Positions 1 to 5,626 of a stretch of DNA of 5,626 bases are shown piece by piece. The stretch comes from Clostridiales bacterium UBA4706 (GTDB lineage: Bacteria; Bacillota; Clostridia; Oscillospirales; Oscillospiraceae), in assembly GCA_002404605.1 (NCBI GenBank), contig DHKA01000097.1, positions 12,111 through 17,736 of the forward strand, given 5' to 3'. How positions within the stretch are numbered: the stretch's first letter is position 1; the number at the start of each line of letters is the position of its first letter. The notes under the pieces are model-generated. The model had not been told where the DNA came from and searched no databases. It saw only the letters and a program-made list of their open reading frames with translations. The position numbers and the translations under genes are program-made.

Positions 1-768
1 AAGGGGCCGGTCATGGCTGCGCTCGATGTGACGCCGGTATCGCTCTCGCCGTTCACGACGCTTTTCTGCGCCGTCGGCTCGTGCGTGAACAAGGATCTGC
101 CGCTCTCGGCGGAAGCAGACGCGATTTTGGAAAAAGCACTCCCGCTCGAGGACTGGCGCGATTATTACGCCCGCTATTACGGCCACGATTTTTATTACTA
201 TCAGCGTCCGGAGGGGAGCGCTCCCTATACGCCGACGTTGGTGACGACGCCGGAGATCCTCCGGGTCTACGGCGAGGCTCTGTGCAAATATCCGGATGTA
301 ATACTCAAGGACCGCATCGACGGGTGCGACATTCTCTGGGATGTGGCGCAGCCGGAGGACAGCTTCAACGCGAAGACCTTCTGTCTTGTGTACGACTGGG
401 ACTGGATGTCGCAGTATGTTGATGAAGAAGACTATCGTGATGAAGATGGCACAATTCTCCCCTATCGGCAGAATTTTTTCTCCAAAGCCTATCTCCGGCT
501 GACCGGAACGGCGCGCAACAGCGTGCTGGACATACTGCTCTGGCGCACGGGCGCGTATCTGATCGCATTCTGGGTGCTGCTGCTCTTCTGGCGGAAAAAC
601 GGCATGCAGCGCTTTCGCTGCGCCGCCGTGCCGTTCCTCGGCAATCTCATCATCTCCGTGCTGTACGTTTACCACCAGAGCTTCCGGTACGTGTACTTTG
701 TGCAGGTGTGCGTGCTCGCGCTTGCGTTTGCCACGGTCGTGTGCCGACCGCGGCTGGAAGAAGAATAA
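1..768 (+). CDS. C-terminal part of a multi-pass membrane protein (DUF6020-like), 5' end outside window
   Basis: The frame is open from base 1 and reads through the first ATG (position 13) with no stop before it, so the gene very probably starts upstream and 255 codons of its C-terminus are visible. The visible part begins with a soluble, presumably extracytoplasmic stretch of about 170 residues rich in Tyr, Trp, Asp and Glu. Hydrophobic membrane segments follow at about residues 175-197 and 228-248, with a shorter one near 207-224, and the protein ends in a charged tail. A C-terminal FRYVY motif at the start of the last membrane segment, plus the layout of a short ectodomain before the final helices, resembles large clostridial membrane proteins of the DUF6020 / GT39-like type. 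That assignment is from memory of the family and is tentative; no catalytic residues are visible because the N-terminal half is missing. It converges on plsY, sharing a terminator with it. Its exact function is not known. Confidence 0.75.
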   Translation, partial: KGPVMAALDVTPVSLSPFTTLFCAVGSCVNKDLPLSAEADAILEKALPLEDWRDYYARYYGHDFYYYQRPEGSAPYTPTLVTTPEILRVYGEALCKYPDVILKDRIDGCDILWDVAQPEDSFNAKTFCLVYDWDWMSQYVDEEDYRDEDGTILPYRQNFFSKAYLRLTGTARNSVLDILLWRTGAYLIAFWVLLLFWRKNGMQRFRCAAVPFLGNLIISVLYVYHQSFRYVYFVQVCVLALAFATVVCRPRLEEE

Positions 769-774
769 AAAAAT

Positions 775-812
775 GACCGCCGCGTTTCCAAAACACCGGA
801 AACGCGGCGGTC
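775..812. terminator. Bidirectional intrinsic terminator between convergent genes
   Basis: A perfect 15-bp GC-rich inverted repeat (775-789 with 798-812) encloses an 8-nt loop. It is followed on the plus strand by a run of seven T (814-820) and preceded by seven A (767-773), which become a T run for minus-strand transcription. It can therefore terminate the membrane-protein gene rightwards and plsY leftwards. The stem starts 6 nt after the stop of the upstream gene, and the last T of the tract is also the first base of the plsY stop codon. Confidence 0.95.
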
Positions 813-819
813 GTTTTTT

Positions 820-1470
820 TCAGGCGTCTTTCTTATCGACGCGGTATTTTTTCTTGAAAATGCTTGCGCGGATGCCGAGCTCCTTGCCCTTGACGAGGCG
901 GACGAAGTTCTTCCGGTGCTTCCAGAAGATGAGCGCGACCGTGGCGGCCATGATCGCAATATCCCAGCCGCTCCGTCCCGTGAGGATGCACCAGACGAGA
1001 TACCCCACGCTCGCCGAGAGTGTGCCGATGAACATATAGTCCGTGACAAACGTGATAATAACGACGCCCGCCACGAGAATGAGGAACAGCCGCCAGTCGA
1101 GCGCGAGCGCGCTGCCGAGCAGCACGGCTATGCCCTTGCCGCCCTGGAACTCGAGATAGAACGGATAGAGATGCCCCGCCACGCACGCCGCCATCGTCAC
1201 GGTCTGGATGGAGGGGAAATTGTGGAACAGAAATCCCGCCAGCCACACCATGAGCGCCGACTTGAGCGCGTCGCACACGAATACGACCGCCGCAACGCCC
1301 GAACCCATCGTCCGCCCGGCGTTTGTCGTCCCGGCGTTGCCGGAGCCCTTCGTGCGGATATCAAAGCCGCGCTTCTTCGCCAGCAGCCACGCAAAATTCA
1401 CCGCTCCGGCCAGATAGCCCGCGAGAGCGCAGAACACATACGGAAGAACGGTTTTCAGAAAAGTCTGCAT
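820..1470 (-). CDS. plsY: Glycerol-3-phosphate acyltransferase PlsY (acyl-phosphate dependent)
   Basis: This is a 216-residue integral membrane enzyme that transfers an acyl group from acyl-phosphate (made by PlsX) to sn-glycerol-3-phosphate, giving lysophosphatidate, the first step of phospholipid synthesis in most Gram-positive bacteria. Length fits the family (about 190-220 residues). Family motifs are all present. Motif 1 is SGNAGTTNAGR at residues 43-53, with Thr where the common form has Ala (GATN). The acceptor-site motif GGKGIA lies at 110-115, after GHLYPFYLEF. Motif 3 runs from HRKN (185-188) through RL to GKE, with Glu197 as the expected conserved acid. Hydrophobic segments lie near 7-30, 56-80, 90-105, 115-142, 144-163 and 168-183. 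The short polar tail (about 200-216) is Lys-rich. The start is supported by an AAAGGA ribosome binding site. The gene stands alone, without plsX beside it, and has its own upstream promoter. Confidence 0.96.
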   Translation of the reverse strand: MQTFLKTVLPYVFCALAGYLAGAVNFAWLLAKKRGFDIRTKGSGNAGTTNAGRTMGSGVAAVVFVCDALKSALMVWLAGFLFHNFPSIQTVTMAACVAGHLYPFYLEFQGGKGIAVLLGSALALDWRLFLILVAGVVIITFVTDYMFIGTLSASVGYLVWCILTGRSGWDIAIMAATVALIFWKHRKNFVRLVKGKELGIRASIFKKKYRVDKKDA

Positions 1471-1478
1471 GAATGCGA

Positions 1479-1484
1479 TCCTTT
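1479..1484 (-). promoter_or_regulatory. Ribosome binding site of plsY
   Basis: AAAGGA on the minus strand lies 8 nt before the ATG at 1470-1468, which fixes the chosen start. Confidence 0.7.
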
Positions 1485-1491
1485 CGCAGAT

Positions 1492-1509
1492 ACATAAAAA
1501 AATTTATGT
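1492..1509. promoter_or_regulatory. AT-only-type hairpin in the plsY leader
   Basis: A 7-bp inverted repeat, ACATAAA (1492-1498) and TTTATGT (1503-1509), encloses four A on the plus strand. It would lie in the 5' untranslated leader of plsY, between the predicted start near 1520 and the ribosome binding site. Being mostly A:T pairs, it is a weak RNA structure. It could instead be a protein binding site or chance in AT-rich DNA. Confidence 0.3.
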
Positions 1510-1526
1510 TTTTGTCATTCTACTAT

Positions 1527-1555
1527 GTGATACCATACCGTAAAGATTTTGTCAA
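1527..1555 (-). promoter_or_regulatory. Predicted sigma-A-type promoter of plsY
   Basis: On the minus strand a consensus -35 TTGACA (1555-1550) is followed after exactly 17 nt by TATCAC (1532-1527), which matches TATAAT at four of six positions. The -10 is preceded by TGG, an extended -10 element. Transcription would start near 1520, giving a leader of about 50 nt before the plsY ATG. Confidence 0.6.
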
Positions 1556-1596
1556 TGAACACATCCGTAGTATTGTCTTTTTCGGCGGAATGGTAC

Positions 1597-1640
1597 TTGC
1601 GTTTCTGCGCGTTACCGGGTAAACTGTATCTGTATGTAAT
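1597..1640 (+). promoter_or_regulatory. Candidate promoter region of the flavodiiron gene
   Basis: Two weak sigma-A-like pairs can be read. One is TTGCGT (1597-1602), 17 nt, TAAACT (1620-1625). The other is TTACCG (1612-1617), 17 nt, TGTAAT (1635-1640). The second has the better -10 (5 of 6) but a poor -35 and would leave a leader of only about 20 nt. A small inverted repeat, TTACC-G-GGTAA (1612-1622), and a direct repeat TATGTAA (1633-1639, 1641-1647) overlap this area. Neither matches a regulator site I can name. Confidence 0.3.
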
Positions 1641-1655
1641 TATGTAACCCAACAT

Positions 1656-1660
1656 GGAGG
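1656..1660 (+). promoter_or_regulatory. Ribosome binding site of the flavodiiron gene
   Basis: GGAGG lies 6 nt before the ATG at 1667, a near-ideal spacing that supports this start. Confidence 0.8.
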
Positions 1661-1666
1661 TAGTAT

Positions 1667-2866
1667 ATGTACTGCACGAAAAAAATTGCGTCGGATCTTG
1701 TCTGGGTCGGCGCGAATGACCGCCGTCTCGCCATGTTTGAGGGCGTGTATTCCGTTCCGGCGGGCGTTTCCTATAACTCCTATCTTCTCAAAGACGAGAA
1801 GACCGTCCTCTTCGACACGGTCGATAAGGCCGTGAGCCGCACCTTCTTTGAAAATCTGGAGCACGAGCTCGGCGGACGAGCGCTCGACTATGTGATCGTG
1901 CATCATATGGAGCCGGACCATTCCGCCACGCTCTCGGAGCTGCTGCTGCGCCATCCGGAAACAACGGTCGTATGCAACGACAAGACCGCCGTGATGATCG
2001 CGCAGTTTTTCGGCTCTGACGCCGTGAAGAACATGCAGCTCGTCCGAGAGGGCGACGCGCTCCCCACCGGCGCGCATGAGCTCACGTTCTATCTTGCCCC
2101 GATGATCCACTGGCCGGAGGTCATGATGACCTACGACAAGACCGCGCACACGCTCTTCACCGCGGATGCCTTCGGCGTTTTCGGCGCGCTCAACGGCGCG
2201 ATCTATGCCGACGAGGTGGATTTTGACCGCGACTATCTCAAGGAAGCGCGCCGGTACTATACGAACATCGTCGGCAAATACGGCGTGCAGGTGCAGAACC
2301 TCTTCAAGAAGATCGCGGGTCTGGACATTCGGATGCTCTGCCCGCTGCACGGCTTCGTCTGGCGGGAAAACCTTGGGTATATTCTGGAAAAGTACAACCT
2401 CTGGAGCACTTATACGCCGGAGGACAAGGGCGTGATGATCGCCTACGCTTCCATTTACGGCAACACGGAAAACGCCGCGGAGATCCTCGCCTCAAAGCTG
2501 CGTGAGCGCGGCGTGCGCACCGCGATGTACGATGTGTCCGTCACCCCGGCCTCGGACATCATCGCCGAGTGCTTCCGGTGGAGCCATCTGGTGTTCGCCT
2601 CGGCGACGTATAACGGCGGCATTTTCGTCACGATGGACGAGCTGCTGCGGGATATTGCCGCGCACAATCTGCAGAAGCGCACCGTCGCTTTTATGGAAAA
2701 CGGCACGTGGGCGCCCGTGAGCGCGCGGCAGATGGCGGCGATCCTCGCCCCGCTCAAGAACATGACGGTGCTCGGGCAGAGCGTTGCGATCCGCTCCTCT
2801 CTCGCCGAAGGGCAGCTCGCCGAGATTGAAGCGCTCGCCGATGCGCTCGCGGAGGGCATCCGGTAA
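1667..2866 (+). CDS. fprA: Flavodiiron protein, FprA family A-type flavoprotein (O2/NO reductase)
   Basis: This is a cytoplasmic enzyme of 399 residues, the usual length of the basic two-domain class A flavodiiron proteins. The family reduces O2 to water and/or NO to N2O at a non-heme di-iron site and protects anaerobes from oxidative and nitrosative stress. Residues 1 to about 250 form the metallo-beta-lactamase-like domain with a complete ligand set: the H-x-E-x-D-H motif (H80, E82, D84, neighbouring H85), then H148, D167 and H228. Residues from about 254 form the flavodoxin-like domain, with FMN phosphate loop SIYGNTE at 262-268 and a further flavin-contact region SATYNGGIF (312-320). There is no C-terminal rubredoxin or flavin-reductase extension, so electrons must come from a separate partner (rubredoxin or similar) not encoded here. 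Which of O2 or NO is preferred cannot be read from the sequence. It is transcribed divergently from plsY as a single gene, and I see no strong terminator directly after it. Confidence 0.95.
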   Translation: MYCTKKIASDLVWVGANDRRLAMFEGVYSVPAGVSYNSYLLKDEKTVLFDTVDKAVSRTFFENLEHELGGRALDYVIVHHMEPDHSATLSELLLRHPETTVVCNDKTAVMIAQFFGSDAVKNMQLVREGDALPTGAHELTFYLAPMIHWPEVMMTYDKTAHTLFTADAFGVFGALNGAIYADEVDFDRDYLKEARRYYTNIVGKYGVQVQNLFKKIAGLDIRMLCPLHGFVWRENLGYILEKYNLWSTYTPEDKGVMIAYASIYGNTENAAEILASKLRERGVRTAMYDVSVTPASDIIAECFRWSHLVFASATYNGGIFVTMDELLRDIAAHNLQKRTVAFMENGTWAPVSARQMAAILAPLKNMTVLGQSVAIRSSLAEGQLAEIEALADALAEGIR

Positions 2867-2905
2867 AAACTGGCAACGAAAAATAACAAAAAATCCGCGT
2901 GCGGA

Positions 2906-2939
2906 GGAAACCTTTTGACCCCGCCGCGCGTCATATAGT
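2906..2939 (+). promoter_or_regulatory. Candidate promoter of the surface-protein gene, ECF-sigma-like
   Basis: GGAAAC (2906-2911) and CGTC (2929-2932), 17 nt apart, resemble the TGAAAC / CGTC pattern recognised by ECF sigma factors such as SigM, SigW and SigX of Bacillus. An alternative sigma-A reading has a good -10, TATAGT (2934-2939, 5 of 6), but its only good -35, TTGACC (2915-2920), is just 13 nt away, which is too close. Either reading puts the start near 2940-2946. Confidence 0.35.
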
Positions 2940-2947
2940 CAGAAAGC

Positions 2948-2976
2948 AAACGGCATGGCCATGCGCCGCGCCGTTT
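2948..2976 (+). promoter_or_regulatory. Leader hairpin just before the surface-protein ribosome binding site
   Basis: AAACGGC (2948-2954) pairs with GCCGTTT (2970-2976) as a 7-bp stem around a 15-nt loop, which overlaps a perfect 12-nt palindrome GCATGGCCATGC (2953-2964). A second GCCG at 2965-2968 allows an alternative pairing. The stem ends in only four T, so it would be a weak terminator for the flavodiiron transcript. It could alternatively be a 5' stabilising or regulatory hairpin for the downstream mRNA. Confidence 0.35.
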
Positions 2977-2978
2977 TC

Positions 2979-2986
2979 AAGGAGGT
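2979..2986 (+). promoter_or_regulatory. Full-length Shine-Dalgarno of the surface-protein gene
   Basis: AAGGAGGT is a complete match to the 16S rRNA 3' end and lies 9 nt before the ATG at 2996. This predicts strong translation and fixes the start at the first Met of a signal peptide. Confidence 0.85.
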
Positions 2987-2995
2987 AACTTTGTT

Positions 2996-5626
2996 ATGAC
3001 AAAGAAACTGATGGCCCTTCTGCTCGCCGTGCTGATGGCAGTATCGCTGCTGCCCATGCCGGCGATGGCGGACGATGCCGCTACTGCGATCACCGATATC
3101 TCGAAGATCACCGAAGCGGCAGGCTCCTATGTTCTGGATAAGAACAACACACCGAAGGAGATCACCCTTTCCACTTCTCTCGTGATCGACAAGGATGTGA
3201 CGCTTGAGCTGACCGGACAGACCGTCACGCTCGCATCCGCCGAAGGCGATGACTCACCCGTTTTCCTTGTGGAGGGCGGCAGTCTGACGCTCAAGGGCAC
3301 TGGCACCGTCAAAGCGCAGGGCAGCAGTGCCGCGGGCGTTCTCGTCAAGGGCGCCGCGCTGAATATTTCCGGCGATGTCAGCGTCACCGGCGGCGCGTTC
3401 GGCGTGAAGGCCGTTGTCGGCGCTTCCAAAGGGAGTATCTCCGTGGACACGACCGGTTCGATCGATTCGAATGTCGGCATCAATCTGGCAGGCGCTCCCG
3501 ATACGGCATTGAAGATCGCCGCCGGGACGGTCAAGGGCAGCGTCTGCGCCATCGGTCTTGCTGACGGCAGCACTCTTACGCTCGCGGATATTCTGGAGGA
3601 TGGCTCCAATGCCTACACCGGCGGCGCAGCCGTTGCGAAGGACACCGCTCTCGCCGCGGATATGAAAGAGCTTGTCGTTGATAACGGCAAAGCTCCTGTG
3701 CTGACGGTCACTTCCGCCGTGCGCACCTCGGAGACCGAGGCTACCGTCACCTTCAACTCCACAAAGACCGGTACATACTACTACCAGCTGGACGACGTGA
3801 CGGACATTTTGAAGAATGACACCAACAAGGCCGAGCTCGTCCGCGGTGAGAACACGCTCTCGCTCAAAGAGCTCGACGCAAAAGAGCACACCGTGTATAT
3901 CGCCGCCAAAGACAGCTTCGGCAACGAGACGGGAGACCCCGTGGCGGAGGCTTCCGTCCCTGCGGTGCTCGCCGCGCCGGAAGCTCCCTTCTGGAAGGAA
4001 GAGGACGGTAAGAAGGTGGCGGCATGGTCCGGCGTGGATACTGCGACCAAGTACTATGTGCAGCTCTACCGCGGGGGTGAAGTCTACGGCGATCCCATCC
4101 CTGTGGAAAAAGTCACCGAAGCCACGATCGATCTTTCCGGCGTGATGAAGGACGACGGCACTTACGCCTTTAAGGTCCGTGCCGTCGGCGCGAACACGGT
4201 CGGCGCGTGGTCGGCCATGAGCAGCGAGATCGTGCGTGACACGACGGGTCCCGCTGTCTCGGTCAAGGAAAACGGCGTCCAGCGCACTGCGCAGGACACT
4301 GCCACGATCGCCCTCGTCTCCAGCGAGGACGGCACGCTCTACTATGTTCTCAATGATGATACCGCCGACATTTTCGTCTCCGATAAAACGATGCCGGTCG
4401 CAAAGGGCGAGGACAATGTTCTCACGCTTACCGGCCTTGCCGACGGCGCCGAAGTGAAGGTCCGCTTCGCCGCGAAGGACAATCTCGGCAATCCGGGCGC
4501 TGAGGGGTCCGTGACCGTGCCGCTCTATCTGGCGGCTCCTACGACTCTCACCTGGGAAAACGGCAATACCGCTGCGTGGGCGGAAGTGCCGGGCGCTGCG
4601 TCCTACACCATCCGGCTCTTCAAGGACGGCACGGAGATCACTCCCGCCGCCACCTCCAATACGAACAGCTATACCTTTGCGCTCACGGAAACCGGCGTCT
4701 ACACCTTCCAGGTGCAGGCTGTCAGCGGTGCTGTGACCAGCGCCTGGTCGGAAGCGAGCGCTGCGCTTACCGTAGATAAGACCGCGCCCGTCATCTCTAA
4801 GGAGAGCGCGAGCCGCACGGACGCTTCCAACGGCTCCGTGACCTTCACCTCCGACGAGGCCGGCAAGGTCTACTACACCGTCGGCGGCGAGAAGCCCGCG
4901 CAGGATGCCCTGCTCTCCTCGGCAAACGTGAAGGATGTTGCCGCCGGCGAAACGAAGATCGATCTCTCCGGTCTCGGCACCGAAGCAGTGAACGTATACT
5001 TCATGGTCGTTGACGCCGCCGGGAACATGAGCGACGTCAAGACTGTGACCGTTCCCGTATATCTTACCAAGCCCACCACGATCACCTGGGTCAACAACAC
5101 AGCGACCGCCATGTGGAACGCGGTATCCGGCGCGGAAGCCTACAACATTCAGCTTCTCCGCGACGGCAGCGATTACGGCAACGTGATCGTCGTCAACGGC
5201 GGCTCTACCACGACCACGGATCTCTCCTCCCATCTGAACGACGACGGCGTTTATACCTTCCGGGTGCAGGCGTCCGCCGCAGGCACGCAGAGCGAGTGGT
5301 CGGACGTGTCCGCCACGAGCTACAAGCGCGACACCCAGAAGCCCACCATTACCGGTTACCCCTCCCGCCGCATCGACGCGAAGACGGCGGAGTTCTCCTT
5401 CATCGCCTCCGAAACGGGTACGTATTACTACATGATCGGTCTTGTGAACGGCGGCGTTCCGACCGTTGAACAGGTCGCCAGCGACAGCAATCCGCACGGT
5501 GGCTGCACCAACGTCAAAACCACCATCAAGCTCACCGACATCGCCGACGTGAACGCCCGCAAGGTCTATGTTGTCGTGCGCGACACGAGCGGCAATCTGA
5601 GCAGTCTCTTCACGACCGACATTCCC
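2996..5626 (+). CDS. Large secreted repeat protein with beta-helix-like N-terminus and alternating FN3/Ig-like domains; 3' end outside window
   Basis: The frame is uninterrupted for 877 codons to the last base of the window and has no stop, so the C-terminus is missing. Residues 1-25 are a clear signal peptide: basic MTKK, a Leu/Ala/Met-rich core, and AMA before DD as the cleavage site. Residues about 26-233 are rich in Gly, Thr, Val and Ser with short repeating strands of the kind VTLELTGQTVTL and SLTLKGTGTVKA. These resemble a right-handed beta-helix (pectate-lyase-like fold), though no catalytic site is evident. From 234 there are seven domains of 86-94 residues in the order B-A-B-A-B-A-B; the last B (783-877) may run past the edge. 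A domains look like fibronectin type III. Only two cysteines (184, 837) are visible. It is probably an exported cell-surface or adhesion-type protein. Whether it is wall-anchored, S-layer-bound or released, and what it binds, cannot be told without its C-terminus. It has its own promoter candidate and a very strong ribosome binding site. Confidence 0.9.
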   Translation, partial: MTKKLMALLLAVLMAVSLLPMPAMADDAATAITDISKITEAAGSYVLDKNNTPKEITLSTSLVIDKDVTLELTGQTVTLASAEGDDSPVFLVEGGSLTLKGTGTVKAQGSSAAGVLVKGAALNISGDVSVTGGAFGVKAVVGASKGSISVDTTGSIDSNVGINLAGAPDTALKIAAGTVKGSVCAIGLADGSTLTLADILEDGSNAYTGGAAVAKDTALAADMKELVVDNGKAPVLTVTSAVRTSETEATVTFNSTKTGTYYYQLDDVTDILKNDTNKAELVRGENTLSLKELDAKEHTVYIAAKDSFGNETGDPVAEASVPAVLAAPEAPFWKEEDGKKVAAWSGVDTATKYYVQLYRGGEVYGDPIPVEKVTEATIDLSGVMKDDGTYAFKVRAVGANTVGAWSAMSSEIVRDTTGPAVSVKENGVQRTAQDTATIALVSSEDGTLYYVLNDDTADIFVSDKTMPVAKGEDNVLTLTGLADGAEVKVRFAAKDNLGNPGAEGSVTVPLYLAAPTTLTWENGNTAAWAEVPGAASYTIRLFKDGTEITPAATSNTNSYTFALTETGVYTFQVQAVSGAVTSAWSEASAALTVDKTAPVISKESASRTDASNGSVTFTSDEAGKVYYTVGGEKPAQDALLSSANVKDVAAGETKIDLSGLGTEAVNVYFMVVDAAGNMSDVKTVTVPVYLTKPTTITWVNNTATAMWNAVSGAEAYNIQLLRDGSDYGNVIVVNGGSTTTTDLSSHLNDDGVYTFRVQASAAGTQSEWSDVSATSYKRDTQKPTITGYPSRRIDAKTAEFSFIASETGTYYYMIGLVNGGVPTVEQVASDSNPHGGCTNVKTTIKLTDIADVNARKVYVVVRDTSGNLSSLFTTDIP
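3695..5626 (+). repeat. Alternating two-domain protein repeat array, B-(A-B)x3
   Basis: Domain borders from aligned landmarks are B0 3695-3967, A1 3968-4249, B1 4250-4528, A2 4529-4786, B2 4787-5062, A3 5063-5341 and B3 5342-5626 (possibly incomplete). The A-B units are 561, 534 and at least 564 nt long. A domains start with L(A/T)(A/K)P and share a W near a GA-x-x-Y strand, then Y-x-F-x-V-x-A and a final S/A-x-WS, the usual FN3 signature. B domains start at a Pro after DTTG, DKTA or DTQK, share T/S-x-x-A-G/T-x-YYY or YY in the first half, and end in V/A-x-D-x-x-GN. The copies are clearly diverged at the DNA level; only short words such as TGGTCGG (4208, 4745, 5297) recur in register. The array is therefore old, not a recent expansion. 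Confidence 0.8.

Noticed and set aside
13..15. ATG at position 13 as the start of the first gene
   Set aside because: The frame is open to the left edge, there is no ribosome binding site in the few bases before it, and the protein resembles only the C-terminal part of a larger membrane protein.
916..1497. A 193-codon plus-strand frame opposite plsY
   Set aside because: The product is a low-complexity Arg/Glu/His-rich shadow of plsY, and it would cross the plsY promoter-proximal leader.
1640..2350. A 236-codon minus-strand frame over the flavodiiron gene
   Set aside because: It is fully antisense to a gene with complete family motifs, and its translation shows no recognisable family and lacks a good ribosome binding site.
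2894..2905. TCCGCGTGCGGA as a terminator after the flavodiiron gene
   Set aside because: The stem is only 4 bp with a 4-nt loop and no T run follows it on the plus strand; the run of A before it would only suit minus-strand transcription, where there is no gene.
3254..5497. A 747-codon stop-free reading frame on the minus strand inside the surface-protein gene
   Set aside because: It lies opposite a plus-strand frame with signal peptide, strong ribosome binding site and clear domain repeats. Its product is His/Arg/Gly-rich with no domain pattern. It is a by-product of GC-rich codon choice in the sense gene.
2996..5626. CRISPR array or recent DNA tandem repeat within the surface-protein gene
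   Set aside because: Repeats are visible only at protein level with period near 180-190 residues; the DNA copies are diverged and there are no short regular direct repeats with spacers.

Overview
The window looks like a moderately GC-rich anaerobic Firmicute, most likely class Clostridia (Oscillospiraceae-like, possibly a gut resident). This is an inference from four things: a stand-alone FprA-type flavodiiron protein, a PlsY acyltransferase, strong AGGAGG-type ribosome binding sites, and a clostridial-style signal peptide on a large repeat-built surface protein. No RNA gene, CRISPR array, insertion sequence or phage gene was seen. No genus can be named from sequence reading alone.

Layout. 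Positions 1-768 (+) hold the C-terminal part of a multi-pass membrane protein that begins upstream of the window. It converges on plsY (820-1470, -), and the two genes share a perfect 15-bp bidirectional terminator at 775-812. A 196-bp AT-richer gap (1471-1666) separates plsY from the divergent flavodiiron gene (1667-2866, +). It carries a good sigma-A-type promoter for plsY and weaker candidates for the flavodiiron gene. A 129-bp gap (2867-2995) follows, with an ECF-sigma-like promoter candidate, a short leader hairpin and a full-length Shine-Dalgarno. From 2996 to the right edge runs one uninterrupted reading frame of 877 codons with no stop. It encodes a secreted protein made of a signal peptide, a beta-helix-like N-terminal region, and two alternating Ig/FN3-like domain types, B-(A-B)x3. 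It continues beyond the window.

How the genes relate. They appear to be four separate transcription units, not one pathway. PlsY makes lysophosphatidate for membrane phospholipid. The flavodiiron protein would detoxify O2 or NO in the cytoplasm. The two flanking genes encode envelope proteins: one probable glycosyl-transfer-type or polymer-related membrane protein of unclear role, and one large extracellular repeat protein. The repeat protein is the least ordinary item. I do not see evidence for a new multi-gene system.
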